From positions 52,090,153-52,154,152 of the forward strand of contig NC_080081.1 in the NCBI RefSeq assembly GCF_949987535.1: a stretch of DNA of 64,000 nucleotides. Reading direction: 5' to 3'. The notes under the pieces were generated by a model. It saw nothing but the letters and a program-made list of their open reading frames with translations. It searched no databases and was not told the DNA's origin. The position numbers and the translations under genes were made by a program. The DNA comes from Balaenoptera acutorostrata (lineage: Eukaryota > Chordata > Mammalia > Artiodactyla > Balaenopteridae). Positions 1-13,151 of this stretch are shown here, piece after piece (within the stretch, counting starts at the first letter, position 1; each line of letters starts with the position of its first letter).

Positions 1-460
1 TTGTTTATTTGATATTGAGCTGCATGAGCTGTTTGTATATTTTGAAGATTAATCCCTTGTTGGTCACTTCATTTGCAAATATTTTCTCCCATTCTGTGCG
101 TTTTCTTTTTATTTTGTTTATGGTTTCCTTTGCTGTGCAGAAGCTTTTAAGTTTAATTAGGTCCCTTTTGCATATTTTTGTTTTTATTTTCATTACTCTA
201 AGAGGTGGGTCAAAAAAGATCTTGCTATAATTTATGTCAAAAAGAGTGTTCTTCCTATGTTTTCCTCTAAGAGTTTTATAGTATCTGGCCTTACTTTTAG
301 GCCTTTAATCCGTGTTGAGTTTATTTTTGTGTATGGTTTTAGGAAGTGTTCTAATTTCATCATTTTACATGTAGTTGTCCAGTTTTCCCAGCACCACTTG
401 TTGAAGAGGCTGTTTTTTCTCCATTGTGTATTTTTGCCTCCTCTGTCAATGTTTTTCCTT
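1..460 (-). mobile_element. LINE-1 fragment, C-terminal part of ORF2, runs off the left edge
   Basis: Read on the minus strand this is the L1 ORF2 segment between the reverse transcriptase and the C-terminal cysteine region. Positions 5-193 translate to 62 residues including the family phrases [14 protein letters not shown] and EKIFANE. The 257-460 stretch continues upstream in the ORF2 direction with stops. Similarity fades near 460, which I read as the 5' truncation point. The 3' end lies outside the window, so no target site duplication can be tested. It is a dead fragment. Confidence 0.9.
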
Positions 461-479
461 AATCTTAATTGATCAAATA

Positions 480-3400
480 GATAACAGTTTAAAGTAATAA
501 GAGCAACAATATATTAGTTGATCATAGCATATAAATAAGTGAAATAAATGGCAACAATATTATGAATGATGGTCAGAGGAATTGGGAATAATCTATTATA
601 AGGTACTTGAACCAACTGTGGAGAGGTATAGTGTTATTTGAAAGTTGAGCTATATTATTGGTATATGTATATCACAAACTGTAGGGAAAAGATAAAAGAA
701 ATTAAAATAAGAAATATAAATAATATTTAAGTTATAGGAAAAGATGACATTTTATGAAATGTTTTAAGTGGTTTATCAATTTAAACCAGAGAAGGCAGAA
801 AAAATAAAAATAAATAAAAATAAAGCAAATAACAAGGGGAAAAAGAAACAGTTACAATCATAGTAGGTTTTAATCCAACAGTATCCATGGTTATTGTAAA
901 TCTGAAAGTTCTAAATCTACCAATAAAAAGACAAAGTTTGCCAGCCTACATTTCATAAAACAAGAGACACCACTATATTCCCTATAAGAAACTCACTTTA
1001 ATTACAAAGATACAGCTTAAAATTAAAGGGATGGAGGAGGATATACCATGCTAACACAAATCAAAGAAGTTGGAATGACTATATTTATTTCTGAAAAAAA
1101 ATCTGAGTTTGGAAATGCAGTAACATTATCATGATAAAAATGAGCATTACTTATAGATAGAAGAGTCTGTTCTCCAAGAAAATAAAAATCCTCCACATGT
1201 ATGCACCTAACAATAGAACAACTAATTATGAGAGAATAAAACTGATAGAAATGCAAGGAGAAATTTGCAAATCCACTATTACAGTTAGATATTTCAACAG
1301 TCCCATATCAATAATTGGCAGAGCAGACTGACAGAAAATCGGTAACAATATAGTGTGACTGAACAGAACCATCAATGAACTGTATCCAATTAACATTTTT
1401 AGAATAGGTCACCATCAATAGCAGAATAAAAATTATTTTCAAGTTCTCTTGGAACATTCAACAAGATATACCACATTCCTGCCCCAAATCCAAACTTAAA
1501 AAACTTAAATGAATAAAAATCATACAAAGCATATCTTAAGCCACACAGGAATAAACTAGGTATCAATAATAGAAAGAGCTAGAAAGACCGGAAAATACTT
1601 TGAGATTAAACACCCATCTCTATATACACATGGATCAAATGGACCTGTCAAAAGAGATTAAAAAGTATTTTGAATTCAAAATGAACGCACAAGTTGTCAA
1701 ATTTGTGGGCTGTAGTAAAAACATGTTTATTGGAAAATTTGTGACATTGTATCCATATATTAGAAAAATATATAGGATTAGCAATCTAAGCTTTTACTTT
1801 ATGAAACTACAGGAAGAACAGTGATATAAGCACAAAGCAAGCATAGGAAAATAAGTAATAAAATATTGAAATTGAAATATTAATAAAAATAGGATATCAA
1901 AAGAAAAAGTAAATGACACAAAAGCTTATCTTTTTAAAAAGGTCAATATAATGGATAAATACCTAAATAGGCTAACTAAGAAAAAAGAGAAATGACACAT
2001 ATTATTAACCCAAAAATGAAAGAGGGGTTGTCATTACTAACCCCATAGACATTTAAAGGATAATAGGGGGAAATAGTTACAAGTATGTCCACAAATTTAA
2101 TAACAGATGAAATAAACCAATTCCTAAAAGATCAAAATACCAAAACTCACACAAGAAGTAAATATTCTAAATATGCCCTTATTCATTAAGAAATTCAAAC
2201 AACAATAACTTTCCAAAAATCAAAAAATCATTCCCAGATGGTTTCACTGGTGATTTCTACCAAACCTTTAAAGAAAAAATAGCACCAATTCTGTACAATC
2301 TTTTTCGAGAAAATTGAAGCAAAGGGAACACTTCTTAACACATTCTATATGGCTAGCATAACCCCAATACCAAAACCAGATAAGTCATTACCAAAAGAAA
2401 AACTACACATCAAAAACTAATGAACACAGATGCAAAACTCAACAAGAAAGTTTTAGCAAATGGAATTCACACTACATAAATATAATTATATATCAGTGCC
2501 ATTTGAGATTAATTCCAGGTATCCAAAGCTGGTCAGCATTTAAAAATCAATTAGTGTCTTCCATTAACAGACTAAAGAAGAAAATCAAGTGATTATAACA
2601 ATTGGTGCAAAAAAAAAAAATTTGTCAAAATTTATCACCCATTCATGATAAAAATTCATAGAAAACTAGGAATAGAGGTGATATTGCTAAACTTGCTAAA
2701 GAACATCTACAAAATCCATACAGCTGACATACTTTCAATGGTAAGAAACTAGATGCTTTTGTCCTAGGTTCAGGAACAAGGCAAGGATGGCCCTTCTCAC
2801 CACTCCTATTCAACATAGTTCTGGAAATATTAGTTCCAGCAAGCTAATACAAGAGATGGGGGTGGAGGGAAAGTATACAGTTTGGAAAGGGAGAAAATCA
2901 TCTGCCATTATTTGCAGATAATAAGATTATCTATGTAGAAAATCCCAAATAACTAAAAAAAAAAAAAAAAAAAAAAAAATCCTGGAATTAATGTGATTAT
3001 AGTATGGTTAGAATATAAGATTAAAATAGGAAAGTAATTTTCCCCTATAAACTAGCAATAAGCAATTGGAATTTGAAATTAAAAACACAATATCATTTAC
3101 TTTAACACCAAAAAAAGGTAAAACAAGAAAAATACTTAGGTATAAGCTTAACAAAATATGTACCAGAATTATTTTTGAAAATTTATAAAACTCTGATGAA
3201 GTAAAATAAATGTAAATAAATAGAAAAAAATGTGTTCATGGATAAGAAGTTTTGATTTGTTAAGCGGTCAGTTACTCCCAAATTGATCTATTATTTAACA
3301 CAATACTAATCAACATTTAGAAAAATTATCTTGTGGATATTGACAAACTGAATCTAAAATTTATATTGAAAAGCAAAAGACATAGAATAGATAAAACAAT

Positions 3401-4212
3401 ATTTCAAAAGAACAAAATTATGGGACTGATATATCCTGACTATAAAGCTACTATAATCAAGACAATTTGGTATTAGCAAAAAATGGACAAATAGATCAAT
3501 CAACAGAATAGAGAGCTTAACAATAAAGGAGCAGAGGCAGTCCAATGGAGCAAGAATAGTCCTTTCACAAATGATGCTGGAAAAATTGGAACTCCGCTTA
3601 TAGAAAAAGCTGGACATAAACCTTAAATCTTTCACAAGCATTAATTTGTAATAGATCATATACCTGAATGAAAATGCAAAACTATGGGAGTTCTTGAAAG
3701 TAACATAGGTAAAAATGGATGACCTTGGATTTGAGAATGAGTTTTAAATACAATACACCAAAAGTATAATGTATTTAAAAATTGTTGTTCATCTTCATTA
3801 AAATTAAAATCTCTGTTATGTGATAAGTCCTGCTAAGAGAATAAAACAATAAGCCACAAACTGGGAGAAAATATTTGCAAAACAGGTATCTGTTAGTATG
3901 TGTCCAAAGTTTACAGAGAGGTCTTAAAACTCAAAAGTAACAAAACAAGCAATCCAGTTTGAAAATGGCAAAGCATCTGAACAGAAATCTTATCAAGGTG
4001 AATATACAGATTAGAAATAAGCTTATAGAAATACAATCAACATCCTATGTCATTAAGAAATTCTACATAGAAACAACGTGATACCTATTAAGATGGCAAA
4101 AATTCATAAATCTGAAAATACCAAATACAAGCAAGGATGTAGAGAAAAATGAATTCTCAATCATTGCTAGTTTCAATTTAAAATTGTACAGCCATTTTAG
4201 AAGACTGTTGGC

Positions 4213-4250
<38 letters not shown>

Positions 4251-4935
4251 AGCTAAACATAGTCTTACCATATGATCCAGCAATAGCACTCATAGGTATT
4301 TATCCAATTGAGTTGAAAACTTATGTCCATACACTGATGTTTATTGCAGCTATCTTCAAAAATGCCCATAATTGAAGGCAACCAAAATGTCCTCTGTAGG
4401 TGAATGGAAAAACTATGGTTAATCCTTTCAAGGTGTGTTTTTCAGCAATAAAAAGAATATATCGTGGCATGGAGAGATCTTAAATGCATATTGCTAAATG
4501 AAAGAAGCCAGTCTGAAAAGCTACATACTGTAAGATTCCAACTATATAACATTCTGAAAAAGGCAAAACTACAGAGGGAGTGAAGTTGTCAGAGTATCAA
4601 GGTGGAGAATTTAATATGTGAAACATGGGATTTTTAGAGCAGTGAAACTATACTGTATGATGCTGTAATGGTGGATACATGACATTATACATTTGTCAAA
4701 ACCAATAGAAAGAAAAATATAAAGAGTAAACTCTAATGTAAATTATGGAATTTAAGTAAGAGTAATGTATAAATACTTGTGCCTTTATTATAACAAACAT
4801 ACCATACTAAATTAAGATGTTATTAATAGGGAAAACTGTGCTGAAGTGTGGGTATATAGCATATGAAAATCTCTGTATTTTCTGCCCAATTTTCCCTAAA
4901 TCGAAAACTCTTCTAAAAATAAATCTTACCAATTA
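480..4935 (+). mobile_element. Ancient L1M element, spacer + ORF2 + 3'UTR, heavily decayed
   Basis: Order along the plus strand matches an old L1M. It runs from the inter-ORF spacer (about 500-840) through endonuclease-like sequence (about 880-1700), the reverse transcriptase region (about 2200-2950) and the C-terminal region (about 3800-4450) to the 3'UTR ending near 4935. The 3'UTR resembles L1MB/MC types, with a 'tggatacatgacattataca' block at 4671-4690. Every frame is broken by many stops, and no ORF above about 75 residues follows the element. Two long homopolymers sit inside it (A at 2955-2979, T at 4215-4246). The exact subfamily is uncertain. Confidence 0.85.
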
Positions 4936-5584
4936 AAAATAAGATAAAGTGTATACCTAAAATACCAGAATTTTTACATAAACAAAATGGTCTTAGAATA
5001 CTTTACAAGAAATTTATAACAAGTTGTTTTGTGTAACGGATAGCCCTGGGACACAAACGGGAAGGCAACCCTTCACTAATTTCCTTTTGTACCTTTTATC
5101 CTGTAAAGGATATAAATAAATTACAGTTCAAATATAATTAATTAAATCACATTAAAATTAGGAATAGTAACAATACTTAAACTACTTCAGCATTATTCAA
5201 GCTATGTATTGTAAGTAGTTCAGACTTTGAGAAAACTTAAAAAAGACACATATGTTAGAAATTGCAATTCTACTAGTTCCTTTGAAATTTGTGTTTCAAA
5301 GAGTCAAATAACTACATTAGTACAGTAAAAAAGCAGTGTTAATATTGAGTTGTAATTTTATGTTAATTAATTTTGTCCCTCTCATGACCCCAAATCATTT
5401 ATCTTATTAGAATATGAAAGTGTTTATAATTTAACTCTTTCTGAATTAATATCGTGACCTCTCTGTTACTACAAAATAAGAAAAAAAAATCAAAATAAAC
5501 ATGATTAACTCTTATTTGGGTATTTATTCCAGGACATTTTATTCAGCAATCTTTTTGAACACTTCACATTTACTTTGGAATTCT
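4936..5584. other. Unassigned AT-rich interval
   Basis: I see no coding potential, RNA gene or recognisable repeat here. It separates two plus-strand L1 pieces. Confidence 0.5.
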
Positions 5585-6085
5585 GTACATATATACAACG
5601 TAGTATTACTCAGCCATAAAAAAAGAATGAAATAATGCCATTTGCAGCAACATGGATGAACCTATAGATTGTCATACTGAGTGAAGTAAGTCAGACAGAC
5701 AAAGACAAATACCATATGATATTGCTTATTTGTGGAATCTAAAAAAATGGTACAAATGAACTTATTTACAAAACAGGAATAGAGTCAAAGATGTAAAAAC
5801 CAAACTTACGGTTACCAGGGGGGAAGAGAGAGGGAGAGAAAAATTGGGAGATTAGGATTGACATATACACACTACTATATATAAAATAGATTAATAAGGA
5901 CCTACTGTACTACTGTATAGCACAGGGAACTCTATTTAATACTCTATAATGACTTATATGGGAAAATAATCTAAAAAAGAGTGGATATATGTGTATGTAT
6001 AAATGATTCACTTTACTGTACACCTGAAACTAACATAACATTGTAAATCAACTATACTCCAATAATTTTTTTTAAAAAAAATACA
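5585..6085 (+). mobile_element. L1 3' end (cetartiodactyl type), 5' truncated
   Basis: It begins in the last ORF2 codons (region of the ITQPxK-type tail, 'tattactcagccataaaa') and runs through the 3'UTR. Hallmarks are 'ctgtatagcacagggaactc' (5912-5931) and the terminal 'aaatcaactatactccaata', followed by T/A-rich sequence. Flanks near 5568-5584 and 6086-6110 share a loose 'acatttact/ttgga' resemblance that could be a decayed target duplication, but it is not convincing. Confidence 0.85.
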
Positions 6086-6904
6086 TTTTGCAACTTGGAA
6101 GTTCTTCTGAAGTTGCTTACAATTCCCTAACAGCCAAATTTTATAAATCTATATCTTAAAGCCAACTATGATAACTTTCAGAGAAACAATAGAAAATTAT
6201 ATCATCAAGGTCAGGATCTCTCTATATTTACCTTGGCACTCTATCCATTAGCAAAATGTCTGGTAGAGAGATTGAATTTTTGTTAAACATTATTTAAATT
6301 ATTTTGCTTCATAGTACTCTGTTCTTCAGTATCATTTTAGATAAAATATTTATATGATTGATTACTCAATTTATTATACTTTCAGATATATTTATATCAA
6401 AAAAGAAGACAATAAAAGTTTTGCTTATTTAGAATTATTCTTCTTTATTTGTTATAGAATGTACCAATACAACATGAATGGCAACAATGTTAAACAGTAA
6501 AAAGCTCATCTGCAATTTCATTAACACATTACCTTTTCCAAGTAAAGTTTTACTTGTTTAACTAATTTAGGTAGATGTAATGTGAAATCCAAATTAGGTA
6601 CAATTTACCTCATATTTTTTTTCTCTAACATAATCATAATCAGTTTCTTTCCTGATGAACATATTTTAATGATTCTGGGTAATTTTATTCCATAAATTTA
6701 AATTTTAAATTTATTTTTTATTCAGTTGTGGCACTATTTTAAATTTATTAATCTTTTTTGATGTTACAGTTTTTAGTATATATATCTAAGAATATACAAT
6801 TTTAACAAAAATGCTCTGAAGTTTTTTACAGTGATAATGATATAATTGGTGATTATAGTTTAGTTACTTTTATACTGTTAAGAAAATTTCTTCAATTTAT
6901 ATGT
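6086..6904. other. Unassigned AT-rich interval
   Basis: No gene, RNA or repeat recognised in this 0.8-kb stretch. It lies between two L1 pieces. Confidence 0.5.
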
Positions 6905-7131
6905 CAATTTTTTGGGGGTAGTTGATTTTGTTATTGAGCCATAACTGACATAAAATGACTAGCAAACAAAATGTACAATTTTAAAAGTTTGACGTATGTT
7001 TATACCCATGAAACCATCAATGTTACAAGAAAGATAATGAATGTATATAGATTCTTCAGATGCTTCCCCATATCCTATTTTACTTTCTCCCTTCCTACCC
7101 TGTGCCAAGGCAACTATTAACATGTTAATTT

Positions 7132-7133
<2 letters not shown>
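6905..7133 (-). mobile_element. Ancient L1M, 3' end (fragment 1 of 5 of one element)
   Basis: This is the antisense 3' terminus of an old L1M ('ttattgagccataactgaca' near 6933). The same element resumes at 7493 after a younger insertion. The join is exact, because 'taacatgttaattttc' is present at 7118-7133 and again at 7493-7508 as that insertion's target duplication. Confidence 0.75.
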
Positions 7134-7174
<41 letters not shown>

Positions 7175-7492
7175 TTAGAAATTTCATGTAATGTCTGAAA
7201 CATTTATATTAACATATTTCCATACATATTTCCATACAAATACAAATATAAGATTTTTAGAAATTTCATGTAATGTCTGAAACATTTATATTAACATATT
7301 TCCATACATATTTCCATACACATATAAGATTTTTAGAAATTTCATGTAATGTCTGAAACATTTATATTAACATATTTCCATAAAAATAACCCAATGAAAG
7401 TTTAGTATTAGTTGTTTTGTTTGTTTTTTTATACTGCAGGTTCTTATTAGGCATCAGTTTTATACACATCAGTGTATACATGTCAATCCCAA
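7134..7492 (-). mobile_element. L1 3' end with extra 3' sequence and poly(A) tail (probable 3' transduction)
   Basis: The insertion is bounded by a perfect 16-bp target duplication, taacatgttaattttc. In its own (minus) orientation it starts at 7492 with the L1 3'UTR block ending 'aacctgcagtataaaaaaac' (complement of about 7423-7442). It continues into about 240 bases that are not L1 and ends in a 34-T run (poly(A) on the minus strand, 7134-7167). The non-L1 part contains three copies of an approximately 80-bp unit at 7169-7250, 7251-7326 and 7327-7383. An L1 end followed by a second, distal poly(A) is the signature of 3' transduction. The tandem copies are an added oddity. Confidence 0.75.
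7169..7383. repeat. Tandem repeat, three copies of a 76-82 bp unit
   Basis: Each copy starts 'agatttttagaaatttcatg' and continues to 'aacatatttccata'. Spacing is 82 then 76 bases, and the third copy is partial (57 bases). The copies are almost identical over their shared length, so the triplication is recent or was copied together with the surrounding insertion. Confidence 0.95.
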
Positions 7493-8449
7493 TAACATGT
7501 TAATTTTCATTATAGATTCTTTTGCATTTTCTCGAGTTTTATATCAATGGAATCATATGGTATGTATTCTTTATTTATTTATTTTCACTCAGCAAAATTA
7601 TTTTGGGATTCATCTGTGTTTTAATGGGTCACTAATTTACTCCTTTTATGGCTAAATAGTATTTTATCATGTGTGAATAATGTGGATTTTTGTCCACTCA
7701 ACTGTTAATGGAATGTTTCCAGTTTTGGGCTATCACAAATAAAATTGTTATATACATTATCTTTATGAAAGTCTTTTTATAAGTCTATGCTTTTATTTCT
7801 CTTGCATGAATGCCTAGGAATGAATGACTGGATCATATAGTATGTATATATTTAGTTTTTTGAGACTGCCCAACTAATTTCCAACATATTACTTTCACTT
7901 TACATTCCTTTCAGCAATGTATGAGAGTTTCATATACATGCCCTCTTAGTATAGTCAGTCTTTTAAAATTGTAACTACTCTAATAGTTATGTAGTAGCAT
8001 CTTATATGGGGATTTATTTGCATTTCCTTAATGAATAATGATGGTGAACATCTTTACAAGTGCTTAGTTGCTATTGAAATATCTTCTCTGGTCAAGTCCT
8101 GTTCTAACCTTTTGCCCTCTTTCAATTTGTTCTATTATTGAGTTTGAGGAGTGTTCATATCATGTATTGAAAATACGATTTTCAAGTATTTCTTCTGAGT
8201 TAGTAGCTAGTTTTTCATATTCTTAGAATTGTCTTTCAAATAGCAGATCTATTTTTAATTTTGATGAAATGTAATTTATCAATTTTTTTTCTATGCATAA
8301 TATTTTTTGTATGTTTAAATGACTCAATGTTTTTTCTTATGTGTTTATTTAGACATCTTATAGCTTGAGGCTTTGCATTGCAGTCCATGATTTGTTTCAA
8401 AGTTTTAATTTTTTGTTTGTATGATGTAAGAGACTTGTCTACTTTTTTT
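7493..8449 (-). mobile_element. Ancient L1M, ORF2 C-terminal region (fragment 2 of 5)
   Basis: Antisense continuation of the 6905-7133 element. It runs from the end of ORF2 ('ctccttttatggctaaatag' at 7640-7659) upstream in ORF2 to about 8440. It is interrupted there by a SINE and an L1MA9-like element and resumes at 15791. All frames are broken. Confidence 0.75.
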
Positions 8450-8727
8450 TTTTTTTTTAATTTATGACTGTGTTGGGTCTTCGTTTCTGTGCGAGAGCTT
8501 TCACTACTTGCGGCAAGTGGGGGCCACTCTTCATCGCGGTGCACGGGCCTCTCACTATCGCGGCCTCTCTTGTTGCAGAGCACAGGCTCCAGACGCGCAG
8601 GCTCAGTAATTGTGGCTCACGGGCCTAGTTGCTCCGGGGCATGTGGGATCTTCCCAGACCAGGGCTCGAACCTGTGTCCCCTGCATTGACAGGCAGATTC
8701 TCAACCACTGTGCCACCAGGGAAGCCC
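8450..8727 (-). mobile_element. CHR-type tRNA-derived SINE
   Basis: On the minus strand it begins 'gggcttccctggtggcacag', includes a B-box-like 'ggttcgagccctgg' and ends in T/A-rich sequence. The flanks repeat 'cttgtctacttttttt' (about 8434-8449 and 8727-8742), a target duplication that extends into the poly(T) of the neighbouring L1 tail. It inserted at the border between the old L1M and the L1MA9-like tail. It is not a tRNA gene. Confidence 0.92.
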
Positions 8728-9038
8728 TTGTCTACTTTTTTTTAAATTAGGTATAATTGACTTACAATGTTATATTAGTTTTAGATGTGGAACACTGTGA
8801 TTCAATATTTTTGTAGATTATACATCATATAAAGTTATTATAAAATATTGACTATATTCTCTGTGCTGTATATTACACCCTTGTAACTTATTTTATGCCT
8901 AGTAGATTGTACCTCTTTATCCCCTTAACTTATCTTGCACTTTCCCACACCCTACTCCCCTCTGGTAAACCACTAATTTGTTCTCTGTATCTCTGAGGCT
9001 GTTTCTGTTTTGTTATATTTGTTCATTTGTTTTATTCT

Positions 9039-9890
9039 TCAGATTCCCCATATAAGTGAAAGCCTACACTATTTGTCTTTATCTGTCTGACATTTCACTA
9101 AGCATAATACCTTCCAGGTCCATACACTTGATTGAAAATGGAAAAATTGTGTTATTATTTATGGCTGAGAAATTTTCCATTATATATACAAATATTATCC
9201 ATACATTTATCTATCTATACCACTTCTTTGTTAACCATTCATATGTTTATAGGCACTTAAATTGCTTTCATATCTTGGCTATTGTAAATAATGCTGCCAT
9301 GAACATAGGGATGCATGTATCTTTTTGAATTAGTGGTTTTGGATTATTTTTTCTTTTTTTGAATATATATCCAGGAGTGGAATTGCAGGACCATACGGTA
9401 CTTCTATTTTTAATGTTTTCGAGGAACATCTATCTTGCTTTCCATAGTGACTATACCAATTTACACTCCCACCAATAGTGTACTAGAGTTCCCTTTTCTC
9501 CATTTTCTTGTGTTTCAGATGATAGCCATTCTGACATGTGTGAGATGATATTTCATTGTGGTGTTAATTTGCATTTCCCTGATGATTAGTGATGTTGAGC
9601 ACTTTTTCATGTGCCTTTTGGCCATTTGTCTTCATTGGAAAAATGCCTATTTGTGTCCTCTACCCATTTTTCAATTGAGTTAATTTTTGAGATAGAGTTG
9701 TATATGTTCTTTACATATTTTGAATATTAACTCTTTATCAGACATATCATCTGCAAATATCTTCTCTTATTCAGTAGGCTTTTTTTTTTTTTTTCTATTG
9801 ATGGGTTCCTTCACTGTGGACAAGCTTTTGTTTGATTAAGTAAGATTAATTTATTTTGCTTTTGTTTCCCTTGCCTGAAGAGATGGATCA

Positions 9891-9921
<31 letters not shown>

Positions 9922-12876
9922 GACTATGACCTACATCAAAGAGTGTACTGCCTATGTTTTCTACTAGGAGTTTTATGGCTTCCAGTCTTACATTTAGGTC
10001 TTTAATACATTTTGAGTTTATTTTTATATATGGTGTGAAAAAATGTTCTAATCTTATTCTTTTCCAGGTAGCTGTCCAGTTTTCCCAACACCATTTATTG
10101 AAGAGATTGTCTTTCTCCCATTGTATATTCTTTCCTCTTTTGTCATAGATTAATTGAGCATAGGTACATGGGTTTATTTCTGAGTTTTTTACTCTGTTCC
10201 ATTGATCTGTGTGACTGTTTTTGTGCCAGTAGCATACTATTTTGATTACTGTAGCCTTATAGTATAGTTTGAAGTCAAGGAGTGTGATACCTCCAACTTT
10301 GTTCTTCTTTCTTAAGGTTGCTTCAGATATTCAGAGTTTTTGTAGTTCCACATCAATATTATGATTTGTTCTAATTTTGTGAAAAATTTCATGGGTATTT
10401 TCATAGGAATTGCATTAAATCTGTAGATTGCTTTGAATAATATGTATATTTTAACAATATCAATTCTTCCACTGCATGAACAGGGGATATCTTTCCATTT
10501 ATTTGTATAATTTTCATCATTCCATTTATTTGTATAGTTTTCAATTTTCTTCATTGATGCCTTATAGTTTTTAGAGTATAAGTCTTTCACCTCCTTGGTT
10601 AAGTTTACTCCTAGGTATTTCAGTCTTTTTGATGTGATTGTAAATGGAATTGTTTTATCAATTTCCCTTTCTAATAGTTCATTATCAGTGTATAGAAATG
10701 GAACAGATTTCTGGATGTTAATCTTATATCCTGCAACTTTATTAAATTCATTTTTTAGTTCGAATAATTTTTGGTGGAGTCTTTAGGATTTTCTTAATAT
10801 AATATCATGTCATCTGTAATAGTGACACTTTTACTTCTTCCCTTCCAATTTGGACAGTTTTACTTGTTTTTCTTGTCTGACTGCTCTGGCTAGGAAGTCC
10901 AAGACTATATTAAATAGATGTGGTGAGAGTTGGCATCCTTATGTTGTTCCTGATCTTGCAGGAAAAGTTTTCAGATTTTCAACAATAAGAATAATGTTAG
11001 CCTTGGGTTTGTCATAAATGGTCTTTATCATGTTGAGGTATTTTGCTTCCATATCAACTTTTCTGAGAGTTTTCATCATGAATGAATATTCAATTTTATC
11101 AAATGCTTTTTCTTCATTTGAGAAGATCATGTGATTTTTATCCTTCCTTTTGTTAATGTGGTGTGTCACACTGATTGATTTGCAGATTTGAACAATTCTT
11201 GCATCCTTGGAATAAATGTCCCTTGATCATGGTATATGATCTTTTTTATGTATTGTTGCATTTGGTTTGCTAATATTTTATTGAGAATTTTTGCATCTAT
11301 ATTCATCAGGGATATTTGTCTATAATTTTCTTTTTTTTCTAGTGTCTTTGTCTGGTTTCAGTAGTAGGTTAATGCTAGGCTCACAGAATGACTTTGCAGG
11401 ATTTCCTTCCTCTTCAGTTTCTTGTAATATTTCAAGAATGATAGGTATTAACTCTTCTTTAAATGTTTGATAGAATTTTCCTATGAAGATGTGTGGTTCT
11501 GGGCTTTTGTTTGTTGGTAGTTCTTTTTGATTACTGATTCAATTTCAATACTAGTAATCAGTCTTTTCAGAATTTCTATTTTTTCCTGATTCAGTGTTGG
11601 AGATTGTAAGTCTAGAAATTTATCCATTTCATCTAGGTTCTCCAGTTTGTTTGTGTATAACTGTAGTATTCTCTTATGATTGCTTACATTTCTGTGATAT
11701 CATTTGTAGCTTGTCATCTTTTGTTTCTAATTTTGTTTATTTTATTTCTCTTTTTTTTTTCTTAATAAGCCTGACTGAAGGTTTATAAATTTTGTTTATC
11801 TTTAAAAAAAACCAACAAAACTCTTAAGTTCACTAATCTTTTCTATTTTTTGGTCTTTATTTAATTTATCTCCACTCTGATGTTTACTATTTCCTTCCTT
11901 CTGCTTACTTTAGGCTTTTTTGTTATTTTTCTAATTTCTTTAGATAGAAAGTTAGGTTGTTTGAGATCTTTTGTGTTTCTTGAGGTAGGCCTGTATTGTT
12001 ATTAATTTACCTCTTAGAATTGCTTTCACTGTGTCCCATAGATTTGAAAAGTTTTGTTTATTGTTTTCATTTAAAGGTATTTTCTGATTTTCTCTTTGAT
12101 TTCTTCATTGACCCATTAGTATTTTAGTAGAAAGTTGTTTAGTTTCCACATGTTTGTGGCTTTTCTATTTTCCTTCCTGTAATTGATTGATTTGTAGTTT
12201 CATACCATTTTGGCTTGATATACTTTCAATCTTTTAAAATTTATTGAGACTTGTTTTGTTGTCTAGCATGTGATTTATCTTGGAGAAAATCCCATGCGTT
12301 TGAAAAGAATATGTATTCTGCTTATGGGGAATGAAATGTTCTGTAGATATCTATTAATTCTATCTGTTCTAAGGTGTCATTTAAGGGCACTTTTTCGTTA
12401 TTGATTTTCTGTCTGGATAATATACCCATTGATACAAATAGGGTATTAAAGTTCCCTAGTATTATTATAGTAAAATCAATTTATCCCTTTATATCTGCTA
12501 ATAGTTGTTTTATATATTTACATGTGCCTAAATTAGGTGTTTATATGTTTACAAATGTCATATCCTCTTTGGATTAACCCCTTTATCATTATATAATGCC
12601 CTACTTTGTCTTTTATTGTAGCCTTTTTTAAAAGTCTACTTTGCCTGATATGACTATTGCTACCACAGCTTTTTTTCCATTTTGATTTGCATAGAATCCC
12701 TTTTTTCATCCTTTTACTTTTAGTCTGTGTGTGTCATTAGCTTTTAAGTGAGTCTCTTATAGACAGCATATTGGAGGGTCTTATCTTTTATACAATCAGC
12801 CATCCTGTATCTTTTGATTGGAACATTTAGTTCATTGACATTTAGAATATTTGTCAATGGGTATTCTTATTTTCAT
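9039..12876 (-). pseudogene. L1 ORF2 (endonuclease/reverse transcriptase) pseudogene
   Basis: The span of about 3838 bases is close to the usual length of L1 ORF2 (about 1275 codons). The start codon complement is at 12874-12876 and the stop complement at 9039-9041. Surviving pieces include 10312-10590 (C-terminal part, with [24 protein letters not shown]) and 10939-11169, a reverse transcriptase part with EKAFDKI and KTIYDKPKANIIL. The endonuclease start at about 12780-12876 reads ILNVNELNVPIKRY-like. Many stops and frameshifts divide it, so it cannot encode an active enzyme. In a live copy this protein nicks target DNA and copies L1 RNA at the nick. Confidence 0.85.
9894..9921. repeat. (TA)n microsatellite inside L1
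   Basis: A run of TA dinucleotides of about 28 bases inside the ORF2 pseudogene, where the family has no such repeat. It is a local expansion. Confidence 0.95.
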
Positions 12877-13151
12877 TGTGTTACTTGTCTTCTGTTTGTT
12901 TTTGTTGTTCTTCTATGTTATTTTCTTCTTTTAGAATCTTCCCTTGTGGTTCAGTGATTTTCCTTAGTGTTATGTTTGGACTCCTGTCTCTTTAAATTTT
13001 TGTATCTATTGTAGGTTTTTGATTTGTGGTTACCATGAAGTTTGTATATGTCAACATATAACTGTATCTACTTGATTTAAACTGATAGTCATTTCAATTC
13101 AAACACATTCTAAAAGATCTATATTTTTTACTCCCCCTTCCCACATTTTAT

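Noticed and set aside
7169..7383. Regular repeats considered as a CRISPR-like array
   Set aside because: Units are contiguous tandem copies without unique spacers, inside a mammalian retrotransposon insertion.
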